DNA of 64,000 nucleotides from Variovorax paradoxus B4 (GCF_000463015.1 NC_022247.1:2790001-2854000), one strand, 5' to 3'; positions 18,870-28,105 are shown, counted from the first letter of the stretch. Numbers and translations are program-made. The notes: a model not told the origin generated them from the sequence alone.

Positions 18870-20114
18870 CTACGCTGCCTTCTGCAGGCCGACAGGTGCC
18901 GCTGCATGGTTCGCGAAATGGTCCATCGCGGCCTGCACGCCGCTGCCTGCCAGCTTGATGCCGCTGAGCTTCATGCCCATTTCCACACCCGCCACCATGG
19001 CCACCAGCGTCAGGTCGTTGCTGTCGCCCAGGTGGCCCATGCGGAACATGCGGCCCTTGAGCTTGCCGAGGCCCGTGCCCAGCGAGAGGTCGAAGCGCTG
19101 GTGGATGAGCCGGCGCAGCGCATCGGCGTCGACGCCTTCGGGCGTGATCACGCCGGTGAGCACGGGCGAATACACGGCCGGGTCGGCGCACTGGATCGGC
19201 AGGCCCCAGGCATTGACCGCCGCGCGCACGCCGGCGGCCCAGCGCTGGTGGCGCGCGAACACGTTGTCCAGCCCCTCGCCGAGCAGCATGTCGAGCGATT
19301 CCGACAGGCCGTAGAGCAGGTTGGTGTTGGGCGTGTACGGCCAGTAGCCATCCTTGTTCATCTCCACGATCTCGTCCCAGGCCCAGAACGCGCGCGGCAG
19401 CTTCGCGCCTTTGGAGGCTTCGAGCGCGCGCGGCGAGAGTGCGTTGAAGCTGATGCCGGGCGGCAGCATCAGGCCCTTCTGCGAACCGCTGATGGTGACG
19501 TCCACGCCCCATTCGTCGTGCCGGAAATCGGTGCTCGCCAAACCCGAGATGCTGTCGACCATCAGCAGGGCCGGGTGGCCCGCCGCGTCGATGGCCTTGC
19601 GCACCGAGGCGATGTCGGAAGTGACGCCGGTGGAGGTTTCGTTGTGCACCACGCACACGGCCTTGATCTTCCTTTCGGTGTCCTTGCGCAGGCGGGCCTC
19701 GATGAGGTCGGCCTGCACGCCGCGGCGCCAGCTGGGTGCGGCGGGCAACTGGTCGTCCTTGCCGGACCAGGCGAGGAATTCGGTCGAAAGGCCGAGCCGC
19801 GTGGCCATCTTCTGCCACAGCGATGCGAAGTGGCCGGTTTCGTACATCAGCACGTGGTCGCCCGGGCTCAGCGTGTTGGCGAGCGCGGCCTCCCAGGCGC
19901 CGGTGCCGGAGGCAGGGTAGATCGCGACCGGATGCTTCGTCTTGAAGATCTGCTTGATGCCGCCGAGCACCTTGAGCCCCAGCGTGCCGAACTCGGGCCC
20001 GCGGTGGTCGATGGTCGGCAGGCTCATGGCCCGCAGGATGCGGTCGGGCACCGGGCTCGGTCCGGGGATCTGGAGGAAGTGGCGGCCGGTGGGATGGAGG
20101 TCGAGTTGCAGCAT
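18870..20114 (-). CDS. Class V PLP-dependent aminotransferase (serine-glyoxylate type)
   Basis: There are 414 residues from ATG 20114, supported by AAAGGA 9 nt upstream; 16 more residues could be added by an upstream start within the operator and were rejected. Landmarks: FLQIPGPSPVPDRILRAM at the N-terminus, IYPASGTGAWEAALAN for phosphate binding, Asp187 in LLMVDSISGLAS and the PLP lysine Lys213 in ISGSQKGLMLPPG. This is the serine-glyoxylate / alanine-glyoxylate transaminase group. It is divergent from the FCD regulator and the FAD/Fe-S dehydrogenase, implying a pathway in which an amino acid is converted to a 2-keto acid linked to 2-hydroxy-acid oxidation. Confidence 0.9.
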   Translation of the reverse strand: MLQLDLHPTGRHFLQIPGPSPVPDRILRAMSLPTIDHRGPEFGTLGLKVLGGIKQIFKTKHPVAIYPASGTGAWEAALANTLSPGDHVLMYETGHFASLWQKMATRLGLSTEFLAWSGKDDQLPAAPSWRRGVQADLIEARLRKDTERKIKAVCVVHNETSTGVTSDIASVRKAIDAAGHPALLMVDSISGLASTDFRHDEWGVDVTISGSQKGLMLPPGISFNALSPRALEASKGAKLPRAFWAWDEIVEMNKDGYWPYTPNTNLLYGLSESLDMLLGEGLDNVFARHQRWAAGVRAAVNAWGLPIQCADPAVYSPVLTGVITPEGVDADALRRLIHQRFDLSLGTGLGKLKGRMFRMGHLGDSNDLTLVAMVAGVEMGMKLSGIKLAGSGVQAAMDHFANHAAAPVGLQKAA

Positions 20115-20135
20115 GGACTGTCCTTTCGCTTTCAG

Positions 20136-20216
20136 TTTTGCATTCAAAATAGAATTAAACATGATGGTTTACCCTGATGTATAGGGGTTGTTGGTGTCAT
20201 TTTTTGCATTCAAAAT
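20136..20216. promoter_or_regulatory. Pair of GntR-type operators (TTTTG-CATT-CAAAA)
   Basis: The 15-mer TTTTGCATTCAAAAT occurs twice in the same direction, at 20136-20150 and 20202-20216, exactly 66 bp apart. Each copy is itself an inverted repeat TTTTG-N4-CAAAA. The second is followed by GCATTC, extending symmetry to TGCAT-N5-ATGCA at 20205-20219. They lie 22 nt from the aminotransferase start and 20 nt from the regulator start, in an otherwise AT-rich gap. This is the geometry expected for a GntR/FCD repressor controlling both divergent arms, perhaps by looping over about six helical turns. Confidence 0.72.
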
Positions 20217-20235
20217 GCATTCAAGGGAAACAGAC

Positions 20236-20931
20236 ATGACCGCAGACATCATCGAAATCTCGCGCCTCGCGCTGCACGACCAGGTGGCTTCGCGCCTGCG
20301 CACGATGCTGGTCGAAGGGCACATCGCCCCGGGCGCCAAGCTCAACGAGCGCGAGCTTTGCCTTCAGCTGCGCGTCTCGCGCACGCCGCTGCGCGAGGCC
20401 ATCAAGCTGCTGGCGGCCGAAGGGCTGGTCGACCTGCTGCCCAACCGCGGCGCGGTGGCGGTGAAGCTCACCGAGGCCGACGTGCTCAACACCTTCGAGG
20501 TGCTGGCCATGCTCGAAGGCATGTCGGGCGAGCTGGCGGCCAAGCGCATCACGGACGAAGAACTGGCCGAGGTGCGCGCGCTGCACTACGAAATGATGGC
20601 CTGCTTCGCGCGGCGCGATCTCTCCGGTTATTACCGCCTCAACGCGCGCATCCACACCGCCATCAACGAGGCCGCGGGCAACCCCGTGCTCGCCAGCACC
20701 TACCGCTCCATCAATGCCCGCGTGCAGTCGCTGCGCTTTCGAACCAACCAGAACGATGCCAAGTGGAAGCACGCCGTCGAGGAGCACGAGCAGATGATCG
20801 ATGCGCTGGCCGCGCGCGATGCCGCCGGCATGCGCAAGGTGCTCATCTCTCACGTGATGCGCAAGCGCGACACGGTGCTCGAGCTGATGCGCACCGGCCA
20901 GATCTATCCCCAGGCCCACAAAGCGAGCTGA
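20236..20931 (+). CDS. GntR family transcriptional regulator, FCD subfamily
   Basis: There are 231 residues from ATG 20236, preceded by AAGGGAAA; the in-frame ATG at 20188 would place the start inside the operator. Residues about 10-80 are the winged HTH (LNERELCLQLRVSRTPLREAIKLLAAEGLV), and the rest is the helical FCD ligand domain with conserved histidines (HYEMM, HTAINEAAGN, HEQMIDALAARD) that normally bind a metal and a carboxylate. The ligand is likely a 2-hydroxy or keto acid of the adjacent pathway. It is followed after 13 nt by the FAD/Fe-S dehydrogenase, probably in one operon. Confidence 0.93.
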   Translation: MTADIIEISRLALHDQVASRLRTMLVEGHIAPGAKLNERELCLQLRVSRTPLREAIKLLAAEGLVDLLPNRGAVAVKLTEADVLNTFEVLAMLEGMSGELAAKRITDEELAEVRALHYEMMACFARRDLSGYYRLNARIHTAINEAAGNPVLASTYRSINARVQSLRFRTNQNDAKWKHAVEEHEQMIDALAARDAAGMRKVLISHVMRKRDTVLELMRTGQIYPQAHKAS

Positions 20932-20944
20932 CCCTCACAACACC

Positions 20945-23900
20945 ATGCGTGTCGATCCCGCCAGCCACATCCAGCCCGCCGGAACCGTTCTTCCGCCCAA
21001 CGACACCTGCGAGCTGCTCGCACGCCGGCTGCGCGCCGAGACCGAGGGCGAGGTGCTGTTCGACGACGGCTCGCGCGGCCGCTACGCCACCGATGCGTCG
21101 ATCTACCAGATCACGCCGGTCGGCGCCTTCGTGCCGACCAATGAAAGCGACATCGCCACCGCCATCGATGTCGCACGCGACCTGAAGGTGCCGGTGCTCG
21201 CGCGCGGCGGCGGCACCAGCCAGTGCGGCCAGACCACGGGCGCTGCGCTGGTGATCGACAACAGCAAGCATTTCCGCCGCGTGCTGGACGTGAACGTGGA
21301 GGAGGGCACCGCCACCGTCGAACCCGGCCTGGTGCTCGACCACCTGAACGCGCAGCTCAAGCCGCACGGCCTCTGGTACCCCGTCGATGTGTCGACCAGC
21401 GCGCAGGCCACGCTGGGCGGCATGGCGGGCAACAACTCCTGCGGCTCGCGCTCCATCGCCTACGGCAACATGGTGCACAACGTGCTGGGCGCGAGCGCCT
21501 GGCTCTCGAGTGGCGAACTGGTGGAGTTCGGCCCTGAGGCCACGCTGGGCCCTCGCGCGGCCGGCATCGCGGAGTTCGTGCACGGGCTGGCGCTTGCGCA
21601 CCGCGAGCAGATCCACGCCGACTGGCCCAAGGTGCTGCGCCGCGTGGCCGGCTACAACCTCGACATCTTCGACAACCAGAGCGAGCGCCCCTACACCGCC
21701 GACGGCAGCGTGAATCTCGCGCACCTCCTGATCGGCGCCGAAGGCACGCTGGCCTACACAAAGAGCCTCACGCTCAAGCTCGCGCCGCTGCCGCGCGCCA
21801 AGGTGCTGGGCATCGTGAACTTTCCGACCTTCCATGCGGCCATGGATGCAGCGCAGCACATCGTGAAGCTGGGCCCCACGGCGGTGGAGTTGGTCGACCG
21901 CACGATGATCGATCTGAGCCTTGCCAACCCGGCCTTCAAGCCCACGGTGGAAACCGCGCTGATCGGCAAGCCCGCGGCCATCCTGCTGGTCGAGTTTGCC
22001 GGTGCCGAGAAGGCCGCGCTGCTGCCGCGGCTCAGGCAGCTGGTCGAGTTGATGGGCGACCTCGGCCTGCCCGGCAGCGTGGTCGAAATGCCCGACGACG
22101 CGCGCCAGAAGAACCTGTGGGAAGTGCGCAAGGCCGGCCTCAACATCATGATGAGCCTGAAGGGCGACGGCAAGCCGGTGAGCTTCATCGAGGACTGCGC
22201 CGTGCCGCTCGAGCACCTGGCCGAATACACCGATGCATTGACTGAAGTGTTTGCGAGGTACGGCAGCCGCGGCACCTGGTATGCGCATGCCTCGGTCGGC
22301 ACGCTGCACGTGCGGCCGATTCTCGACATGCGCGCCGGCGGCGCCACCAAGATGCGCGCCATTGCGGAAGAAGCCTCGGCGCTGGTGCGCAAGTACAAGG
22401 GCGCCTTCAGCGGCGAACACGGCGATGGCCTGTGCCGCGGCGAGTGGATCGAATGGCAGTTCGGCCCGGCCCTCAACGAGGCCTTTCGCGCCATCAAGCA
22501 GAAGCTCGATCCGGCCAACCTGTTCAACCCCGGCAAGATCGTCGACCCGCCGCGCATGGACGACGGCTCGCTGTTCCGCTTTGCGCCGCCCACCGCGCCC
22601 AGGCCCTACAGGCGCATCGAGCTCAAGCCCGTGCTCGACTGGTCGGCCTGGAACGTCAATGCCGACCCGGTGACCGAGAAGACCACCGCGCCCGGCACCG
22701 GCGGCGACAGCACCGGCGGCCTCGCCAAGGCCGTGGAGATGTGCAACAACAACGGCCACTGCCGCAAGTTCGACGCCGGCACCATGTGCCCGAGCTACCG
22801 CGTGACGCGCGACGAGCAGCACCTGACGCGCGGGCGCGCCAACACGTTGCGGCTCGCGCTCTCGGGCCAGCTCGGTGCGGATGCCTTCACCGGCGAAGAG
22901 ATGCACGAGACCATGGATCTGTGTGTCGGCTGCAAGGGCTGCAAGCGCGACTGCCCGACCGGCGTCGACATGGCGAAGATGAAGATCGAGTTCCTCGACC
23001 ACTACAAGAAACGCCACGGCCACACGCTCAAGGACAGGCTGGTGGCCCACATGCCCGACTACGCACACAGGGTAAGCCGCGTGCCGTGGCTCATGAACCT
23101 TCGCAACACCGTGCCTGGCGCGGCCTGGCTGGGCGAGAAGCTGCTGGGCTTTTCGGCACGGCGGTCGCTGCCCGAATGGCGCTCCGACACCTTCTGGCGC
23201 GCCAAGGCCGAGCTGCATGGCATGTTCGCCAGCCGCGAGGCCGTGCTGTCGGTGCAGGCGAACGGCGGCCGCGCGGCGGTGCTTTTCGTCGACACCTTCA
23301 ACGGCACCTTCGAGAGCGAGAACGCGCTGGCGGCGGCCCGCGTGCTCAAGGCCGCGGGCTACACGCTGCACACGGTCGAGAAGAGCAGCGGGCACCACTG
23401 CTGCGGCCGCACCTTCCTGGCGAGCGGCATGGTGGGCGAGGCCAAGCGCCGTGCCGAGGCGCTGATCGATGCGCTGCGGCCGCTGGCCGAGGCCGGCATT
23501 GCCATCGTCGGGCTCGAGCCTTCCTGCCTGCTCACGCTGCGCGACGAGACCCTGGTGATGGGCTTCGGCACGAAGGCCGAAACCGTGGCCAGGCAGGCCC
23601 TGCTGTTCGAGGAGTTCATTGCGCGCGAGCTGAAGGCCGGGCGCTTCGCGCTCGCGCTCACGCCCGCCACGGCGCCGATCCTGCTGCACGGCCATTGCCA
23701 CCAGAAGGCCTTCGGCGCGGTCAGCCCGATATTGGAAGTGCTGCGGCTCATTCCCGGTGCCGAGCCCGAGCTGATCGAAAGCTCCTGCTGCGGCATGGCG
23801 GGCAGCTTCGGCTACGAGGCGCGCCACATCGACGTGTCGATGCAGATGGCCGAGGCCAGCCTGCTGCCGGCGATCCGCGCGAAGCCCGACGCCATCGTGG

Positions 23901-24022
23901 TGGCCGACGGCACCAGTTGCCGCCACCAGATCGGCGACGGCGCGCAGCGCGAGGCGGTGCATGTGGCGGTGCTGCTGGAGCGGCATCTCGCGCCACCAAC
24001 CCTGTCGTCTGAACAGACTTAG
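20945..24022 (+). CDS. FAD-binding and Fe-S-binding 2-hydroxyacid dehydrogenase (GlcD-GlpC fusion type)
   Basis: This 1025-residue fusion has an FAD-binding type 4 domain near the N-terminus (VLARGGGTSQCGQTTGAALVIDN, then GGMAGNNSCGSRSI), an FAD-oxidase C-terminal domain ending NLFNPGKIVDPP, and a ferredoxin-like part with cysteine clusters CNNNGHCRKF and CVGCKGCKRDCPTG. The C-terminal CCG repeats are HHCCGRTF, GHCHQKAF and SSCCGMAGSFG. The architecture is that of YdiJ-like D-2-hydroxyglutarate or D-lactate dehydrogenases that feed electrons to the respiratory chain. Alongside the transaminase it would oxidise a 2-hydroxy acid to a 2-keto acid. All redox motifs appear intact. Confidence 0.93.
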   Translation: MRVDPASHIQPAGTVLPPNDTCELLARRLRAETEGEVLFDDGSRGRYATDASIYQITPVGAFVPTNESDIATAIDVARDLKVPVLARGGGTSQCGQTTGAALVIDNSKHFRRVLDVNVEEGTATVEPGLVLDHLNAQLKPHGLWYPVDVSTSAQATLGGMAGNNSCGSRSIAYGNMVHNVLGASAWLSSGELVEFGPEATLGPRAAGIAEFVHGLALAHREQIHADWPKVLRRVAGYNLDIFDNQSERPYTADGSVNLAHLLIGAEGTLAYTKSLTLKLAPLPRAKVLGIVNFPTFHAAMDAAQHIVKLGPTAVELVDRTMIDLSLANPAFKPTVETALIGKPAAILLVEFAGAEKAALLPRLRQLVELMGDLGLPGSVVEMPDDARQKNLWEVRKAGLNIMMSLKGDGKPVSFIEDCAVPLEHLAEYTDALTEVFARYGSRGTWYAHASVGTLHVRPILDMRAGGATKMRAIAEEASALVRKYKGAFSGEHGDGLCRGEWIEWQFGPALNEAFRAIKQKLDPANLFNPGKIVDPPRMDDGSLFRFAPPTAPRPYRRIELKPVLDWSAWNVNADPVTEKTTAPGTGGDSTGGLAKAVEMCNNNGHCRKFDAGTMCPSYRVTRDEQHLTRGRANTLRLALSGQLGADAFTGEEMHETMDLCVGCKGCKRDCPTGVDMAKMKIEFLDHYKKRHGHTLKDRLVAHMPDYAHRVSRVPWLMNLRNTVPGAAWLGEKLLGFSARRSLPEWRSDTFWRAKAELHGMFASREAVLSVQANGGRAAVLFVDTFNGTFESENALAAARVLKAAGYTLHTVEKSSGHHCCGRTFLASGMVGEAKRRAEALIDALRPLAEAGIAIVGLEPSCLLTLRDETLVMGFGTKAETVARQALLFEEFIARELKAGRFALALTPATAPILLHGHCHQKAFGAVSPILEVLRLIPGAEPELIESSCCGMAGSFGYEARHIDVSMQMAEASLLPAIRAKPDAIVVADGTSCRHQIGDGAQREAVHVAVLLERHLAPPTLSSEQT

Positions 24023-24043
24023 CGGCTGGCACAAAATGGAGTG

Positions 24044-24637
24044 ATGAATGCAGCAGAACGAACGGCAGAGACAACGGCAGCGGCAGCAGAAGCCACGGTG
24101 GAGCCGGGCTTCGCGCTGTTCGAGACCGCGATCGGCACCTGCGCGCTGGCCTGGGGTCCGCGCGGGCTCGTCGGCGTGCAGTTGCCGGAAGAAAACGGCG
24201 GAGCCGCCACGCGGGCGCGCATGCAGCGTCGCTTTGCGAACCTGAACGAGGCCGAGCCTCCCGAAAGCGCCCAGCGCGCGATCGCAGCCATCCAGGGCTT
24301 GCTGAACGGCGCATCCGACGACCTGGGCGGCATCGTCCTCGACATGAGCCATGTGTCGGAATTCCACCAGCGCATCTATGCGATTGCACGGCGCATTCCG
24401 CCTGGGCACACGCGCACCTATGGCGAGATCGCGGCCGAACTGGGCGACAAGGGCCTGTCGCGCGCGGTGGGCCAGGCCATGGGCCACAACCCGTTCGCGC
24501 CCGTGGTGCCGTGCCACCGCGTGCTGGCCGCGGGCAACAAGCCCGGCGGCTTTTCGGCGGGCGGCGGCGCGCTCACGAAGCTGCGCATGCTCGACATCGA
24601 AGGCGCGCGGCCGAACGGAATGGCTTCGCTTTTCTAG
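24044..24637 (+). CDS. ogt: Methylated-DNA-[protein]-cysteine S-methyltransferase
   Basis: There are 197 residues from ATG 24044; a GTG directly before it (24041) would add one residue. The methyl-accepting cysteine is Cys157 in the motif PVVPCHRVLAAG, preceded by IPPGHTRTYGEIA of the helix-turn-helix and followed by NKPGGFSAGGGALTKLRMLDIEGA. It removes alkyl groups from O6-alkylguanine in a suicidal reaction in the cytoplasm. An alanine-rich N-terminal tail of about 20 residues is longer than usual. It is 21 nt after the dehydrogenase on the same strand, which may be chance packing. Confidence 0.93.
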   Translation: MNAAERTAETTAAAAEATVEPGFALFETAIGTCALAWGPRGLVGVQLPEENGGAATRARMQRRFANLNEAEPPESAQRAIAAIQGLLNGASDDLGGIVLDMSHVSEFHQRIYAIARRIPPGHTRTYGEIAAELGDKGLSRAVGQAMGHNPFAPVVPCHRVLAAGNKPGGFSAGGGALTKLRMLDIEGARPNGMASLF

Positions 24638-24652
24638 CAGCCCCGGAGGCCG

Positions 24653-25873
24653 TCAGGCGGCGGCAACCGGCAGCCGCTGCAGCCCCGCCATGCGCGAGGC
24701 AAAAATGATTCCCGCCTGCAGCATGAAGCCCGCCAGCGCGAGCAGCAGGCAGGCCGGCTCGCCCCACCTGGCACCCACTGCACCGCCCAGCGCGGCGCCG
24801 ATCGGCCGGGCGCCCGCATTGACCGTGAGGAACACCGCCGACACCCGGCCCAGCATCGCCCCGGCCGTGACGCTCTGCCGCAGCGTGGTGGTGGTGATGG
24901 TCCAGACCATCGGTCCGGCACCGAACAGGAAGAACGACAGCGCCGCCAGCGATGCGGCCGGCACCACCAGCGTGGCCGCCATGGCCGCCGCGGCTACCAC
25001 CGCCACCGCGGGCCCGACCTGGATCGCACGGCCGAACGGCAGGCGCGCCACCACGCGCGACGTCAGCAGCGCGCCCGCCACCATGCCCGCGCCGTACATT
25101 GCCAGCGTGAATCCGACCGCCTGCGCGCCAAGGCCCAGCACCCGCACCGCATACGGCACATAGCCGGCCTGCACCACGAACCACGAGATGTTGAAGACCG
25201 CGCCCGTCATCAGCATGGGCCGCAGCAATTCGTGCTGCCAGACAAAGCGCGCGCCATCGCGCACATCGAGCAGCGGATGGCGCCGCGATGCGGATGGGCG
25301 CGGCGCCTCGGCCAGGCGCCGCAGCAGGCCCACCGCCGAGATCGACAGCACCGCCGCCAGCACGAAGGCCGTCGAAGCGCCCGCCCATGCGACCAGCGCG
25401 CCCGCCAGCGCAGGCCCGGCCGTGAACGCGGCGCTGCGCGCAAGCTCCAGCCGGCCGTTGGCGGCTGCCAATGCCTCGCGCGGCACGAGTGCCGGCACCA
25501 GCGCGGGCGCCGCGACGCTGAAGCCCACGGTGCCGACGGCGCCCAGGAATCCGAGCGCCGCCAGCCAGCCGATGCCGAGTTTCGACGCCAGCACCATGGC
25601 CAGCAGCACCAGCAGCGAGACGGCGCGCAGCCCCTCGGATGCGACCATCAGCCGCTGTCGCGACATGCGATCGGCCAGCACGCCCAACGGCATCGACAGC
25701 AGGAGAAAAGGCAGCGTCTGAATGGCGGCCAGAAAGCCGATCTCGCCCGGCCCGGCACCCAGCATGAGCACCGCGACCAGCGGGACCGCCGCAAGGCTCA
25801 ACTGCTCGGCGGACTGTGCCGCGAGGTTGGACCACGCAAGATAGACAAAGGGACGGGGAAGGGCGGCTTTCAT
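24653..25873 (-). CDS. MFS transporter (EntS/MFS_3-like exporter)
   Basis: This 406-residue protein has twelve predicted helices; the text WSNLAAQSAEQLSLAAVPLVAVLML and LSMPLGVLADRMSRQRLMVASEGLRA (motif A region GxLADRxxR) matches the MFS_3 group, which includes the enterobactin exporter EntS and macrolide pumps. It is convergent with ogt (15-nt gap). The 66-nt gap on the other side leads to a LysR gene on the same strand. The cargo is unknown, and no siderophore gene lies nearby to argue for EntS function. Confidence 0.88.
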   Translation of the reverse strand: MKAALPRPFVYLAWSNLAAQSAEQLSLAAVPLVAVLMLGAGPGEIGFLAAIQTLPFLLLSMPLGVLADRMSRQRLMVASEGLRAVSLLVLLAMVLASKLGIGWLAALGFLGAVGTVGFSVAAPALVPALVPREALAAANGRLELARSAAFTAGPALAGALVAWAGASTAFVLAAVLSISAVGLLRRLAEAPRPSASRRHPLLDVRDGARFVWQHELLRPMLMTGAVFNISWFVVQAGYVPYAVRVLGLGAQAVGFTLAMYGAGMVAGALLTSRVVARLPFGRAIQVGPAVAVVAAAAMAATLVVPAASLAALSFFLFGAGPMVWTITTTTLRQSVTAGAMLGRVSAVFLTVNAGARPIGAALGGAVGARWGEPACLLLALAGFMLQAGIIFASRMAGLQRLPVAAA

Positions 25874-25939
25874 GCGGCAAGGAGCTTCATGTGGGAGGAA
25901 GCCCCATGCTGCGGGCGCGCGCCGTCCTGCGCTGGCCGT

Positions 25940-26854
25940 TTACGGACCTGCGAGCGTCATCGCGCCTTGTGAGCCCAAGGCCATCATTTCCTCGAACCAT
26001 TGCGCGACGTACGCGGCTTCCGGTGCGGCATCGGGCGCCAGGCCGTAGTAATAGCGGTTCAGCGCCATGCGCAGCGCGGGCAGCGGCGACTGCAGCCGGC
26101 CCGAGGCCAGGTCGTGCGCCACCAGCGAGGTCGGCGCCAGCGCGATGCCGAGCCCGTCGACGGCGGCCTGCAGCACGAAGTGCAGGTGATCGAACTGGAG
26201 CCGGCCCGCGGGCCTGGCACGCGGCGCGCCGACGTGCTTCTTCCAGGCGTCCCAGTCTTCCTTGCGCGTGCGGGCCGACAGCTGCACGTGCGAGGCCAGC
26301 GTGCGCAGGTCCGCGAGCGGATGCGCCTTGAACAGCGCCGGCGCACCGACCACCAGCACTTCGTCTTCGAGGAACGGGCGCACCTCGATGGAGGGCGGCC
26401 AGCCCTCGAGCCCGCGGCGCACCGCGATGTCGAAGCTGCCTGCGGCCTGTTCGGGCATGACCGTGCTCGTGACCACCTGCGGCTCGATCTCGGGATAGCG
26501 CTCGACGAACGAAGGCAGGCGGGGAATGAGCCACCGCACCGCGAAGGAGGGCCGCACGTTGATCCTGACGGCACGGGCCGGACCTTGTGCCTGCAATGCA
26601 CGCGCCGCCGCATGGATCTGCGCGATGGCCGGGCCTGCCTCGGCAAAGAACTGCTGTCCTTCCGCGGTCAAGGCGACCTGGCGGATGCGGCGCTCGAACA
26701 GCGCGACCCCCAGGCATTCTTCGAGGCTCTTGATCTGCCGGCTCACCGCGCTGTGCGTCACGTGAAGTTCGACGGCCGCCCTCGTGAAGCTCTGGTGGCG
26801 GGCCGCGGCGACGAAGGCGCGCACGGCATTGAGGGGCGGTTCTCGAAGCGGCAT
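25940..26854 (-). CDS. LysR family transcriptional regulator (GcvA/AmpR-like)
   Basis: There are 304 residues from ATG 26854; an alternative ATG at 26875 adds seven residues (MREKIAH). The HTH text (LNAVRAFVAAARHQSFTRAAVELHVTHSAVSRQIKSLEECLGVALFERR) spans about residues 8-58, and VTHSAVSRQIKSLE resembles the AmpR/GcvA type. The rest is a periplasmic-binding-like effector domain. Much longer open frame upstream (to 28090) is antisense to the MFS gene and was discarded. It is divergent from the MFS gene at 26933 through a short gap, suggesting that it controls that pump and the flavoprotein after it. Confidence 0.92.
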   Translation of the reverse strand: MPLREPPLNAVRAFVAAARHQSFTRAAVELHVTHSAVSRQIKSLEECLGVALFERRIRQVALTAEGQQFFAEAGPAIAQIHAAARALQAQGPARAVRINVRPSFAVRWLIPRLPSFVERYPEIEPQVVTSTVMPEQAAGSFDIAVRRGLEGWPPSIEVRPFLEDEVLVVGAPALFKAHPLADLRTLASHVQLSARTRKEDWDAWKKHVGAPRARPAGRLQFDHLHFVLQAAVDGLGIALAPTSLVAHDLASGRLQSPLPALRMALNRYYYGLAPDAAPEAAYVAQWFEEMMALGSQGAMTLAGP

Positions 26855-26932
26855 GTGTGCAATTTTCTCACGCATGGCGGGCGTTAATGTCGTTTGTCGG
26901 CATGCCTTGCGTCGGCGCACCATGCGGGCTCG

Positions 26933-28105
26933 ATGTTTCGCACCACGCCCGCTCCAGCTCTCGCTGCCACCGACCTGAACTCCCGCCACGCGGCCATTGC
27001 GCTCGGGCTTTCGCTGCCGGCCGACGTCGTGCTCTACCTGCTGCTGCCGATGTATGCCGGGCAATTCGGCGTGACGCTGGCGGAAGCCGGCATGCTGCTT
27101 GCGGCCAATCGGCTCGTGCGCATTGCGGGATACGGCTGGGTGGCGCGCTTCTATGCGCGCAACGGCGACAGGCTCACGTGCACCATCGCGGTGGTGGCGG
27201 CTGCGTTCTGCGGACTCGGCTACGCCACGCTCTCGGGCTTCTGGGCGCTGCTGCCGCTGCGGCTCGTGTGGGGCCTGTGTTTTGCCGCGCTCAATCTGTC
27301 GACCCAGTCGCTGGCCACGGCCGAGCTCCTGGGTGCGGCGCGCCGCAGCGGGCGTTCGCGCGCGCTCATCGCGATGGGGCCGGTGCTGGCGCTGCCGCTG
27401 GGCGCGCTGCTGGCGCTGTGGGCCGGCCCGCGCGCGATCTTCTGCATTCTTGCCGCGTTCTCGCTGGTGGCGGTGCTTGCCGCGAGGCGCCTGCCTTCGG
27501 TGCCGCACGGCAGCGGACACAGGAAGCCCGGGCGCCGCTTCGGGCGGCCCAACAGCCTCGATGCCTGGTCGTTCATGGAAGGACTGACGCTCGACGGGCT
27601 CTTCATCGTCGGCCTCTCCTATCTGGGCAAGGACCTGATGCCGGGCGGCGCGGTGGTGATGGCCGGTTCGCTGATGGCGCTGCGCTACCTGGCGGAAATT
27701 CTGCTGAGCCCGGTCGGCGGCCACATGGCGGAGCGCTTCGGTGCCGAGCGGCTGCTGGTGAGCCTCTCGCTCGTGACGGCGATTGCGCTGGCAGGCTTCG
27801 GCCTTGGCTGGCTGTGGAGCTGCGCGGCATTGATCGTGGTGCTGCGCGCCTTGCAGCTGCCCTTGCTGCCGCCCATCGTGGCGCGCCGCACACCGGGGCC
27901 GGAACGCATGCATGCGCTGGCTGCGCGAGCGGTGTGGCGCGACATCGGCGCCGGCATCGGGCCGCTGCTGGCCGGGCTCTTGCTGCCGGTCGTGGCATCG
28001 TCGTGGCTCTACGGCGTTTGCGCGCTGCTGCTGGCCGCGGCGGCACTGGCGTGCGGCAGAAACCCGTCGGCCACGGCAGACAAAAAACAAGGAGTGATCC
28101 CATGA
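26933..28105 (+). CDS. MFS transporter
   Basis: There are 390 residues from the ATG at 26933; a TTG at 26894 would add 13 residues, and neither has a convincing Shine-Dalgarno. Hydrophobic segments fit about twelve helices, starting HAAIALGLSLPADVVLYLLLPMYAGQFGV, with AANRLVRIAGYGWVARFYARNGDRL in the motif A position. The subfamily is not recognisable with certainty. The stop overlaps the next start by ATGA (28102-28105), so translation of the two is probably coupled. Control by the divergent LysR gene is likely from layout. Confidence 0.85.
   Translation: MFRTTPAPALAATDLNSRHAAIALGLSLPADVVLYLLLPMYAGQFGVTLAEAGMLLAANRLVRIAGYGWVARFYARNGDRLTCTIAVVAAAFCGLGYATLSGFWALLPLRLVWGLCFAALNLSTQSLATAELLGAARRSGRSRALIAMGPVLALPLGALLALWAGPRAIFCILAAFSLVAVLAARRLPSVPHGSGHRKPGRRFGRPNSLDAWSFMEGLTLDGLFIVGLSYLGKDLMPGGAVVMAGSLMALRYLAEILLSPVGGHMAERFGAERLLVSLSLVTAIALAGFGLGWLWSCAALIVVLRALQLPLLPPIVARRTPGPERMHALAARAVWRDIGAGIGPLLAGLLLPVVASSWLYGVCALLLAAAALACGRNPSATADKKQGVIP

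Noticed and set aside
20843..24517. Minus-strand open frame of 1224 codons opposite the FAD/Fe-S dehydrogenase
   Set aside because: Its composition is rich in Arg, His, Ala and Gly with no domain motifs, and the plus-strand frame has clear conserved domains and a ribosome site. It is the usual antisense frame of high-GC genes.
26855..28090. Upstream extension of the LysR frame
   Set aside because: It is antisense to the MFS gene, with biased composition. The normal LysR N-terminus starts at 26854.
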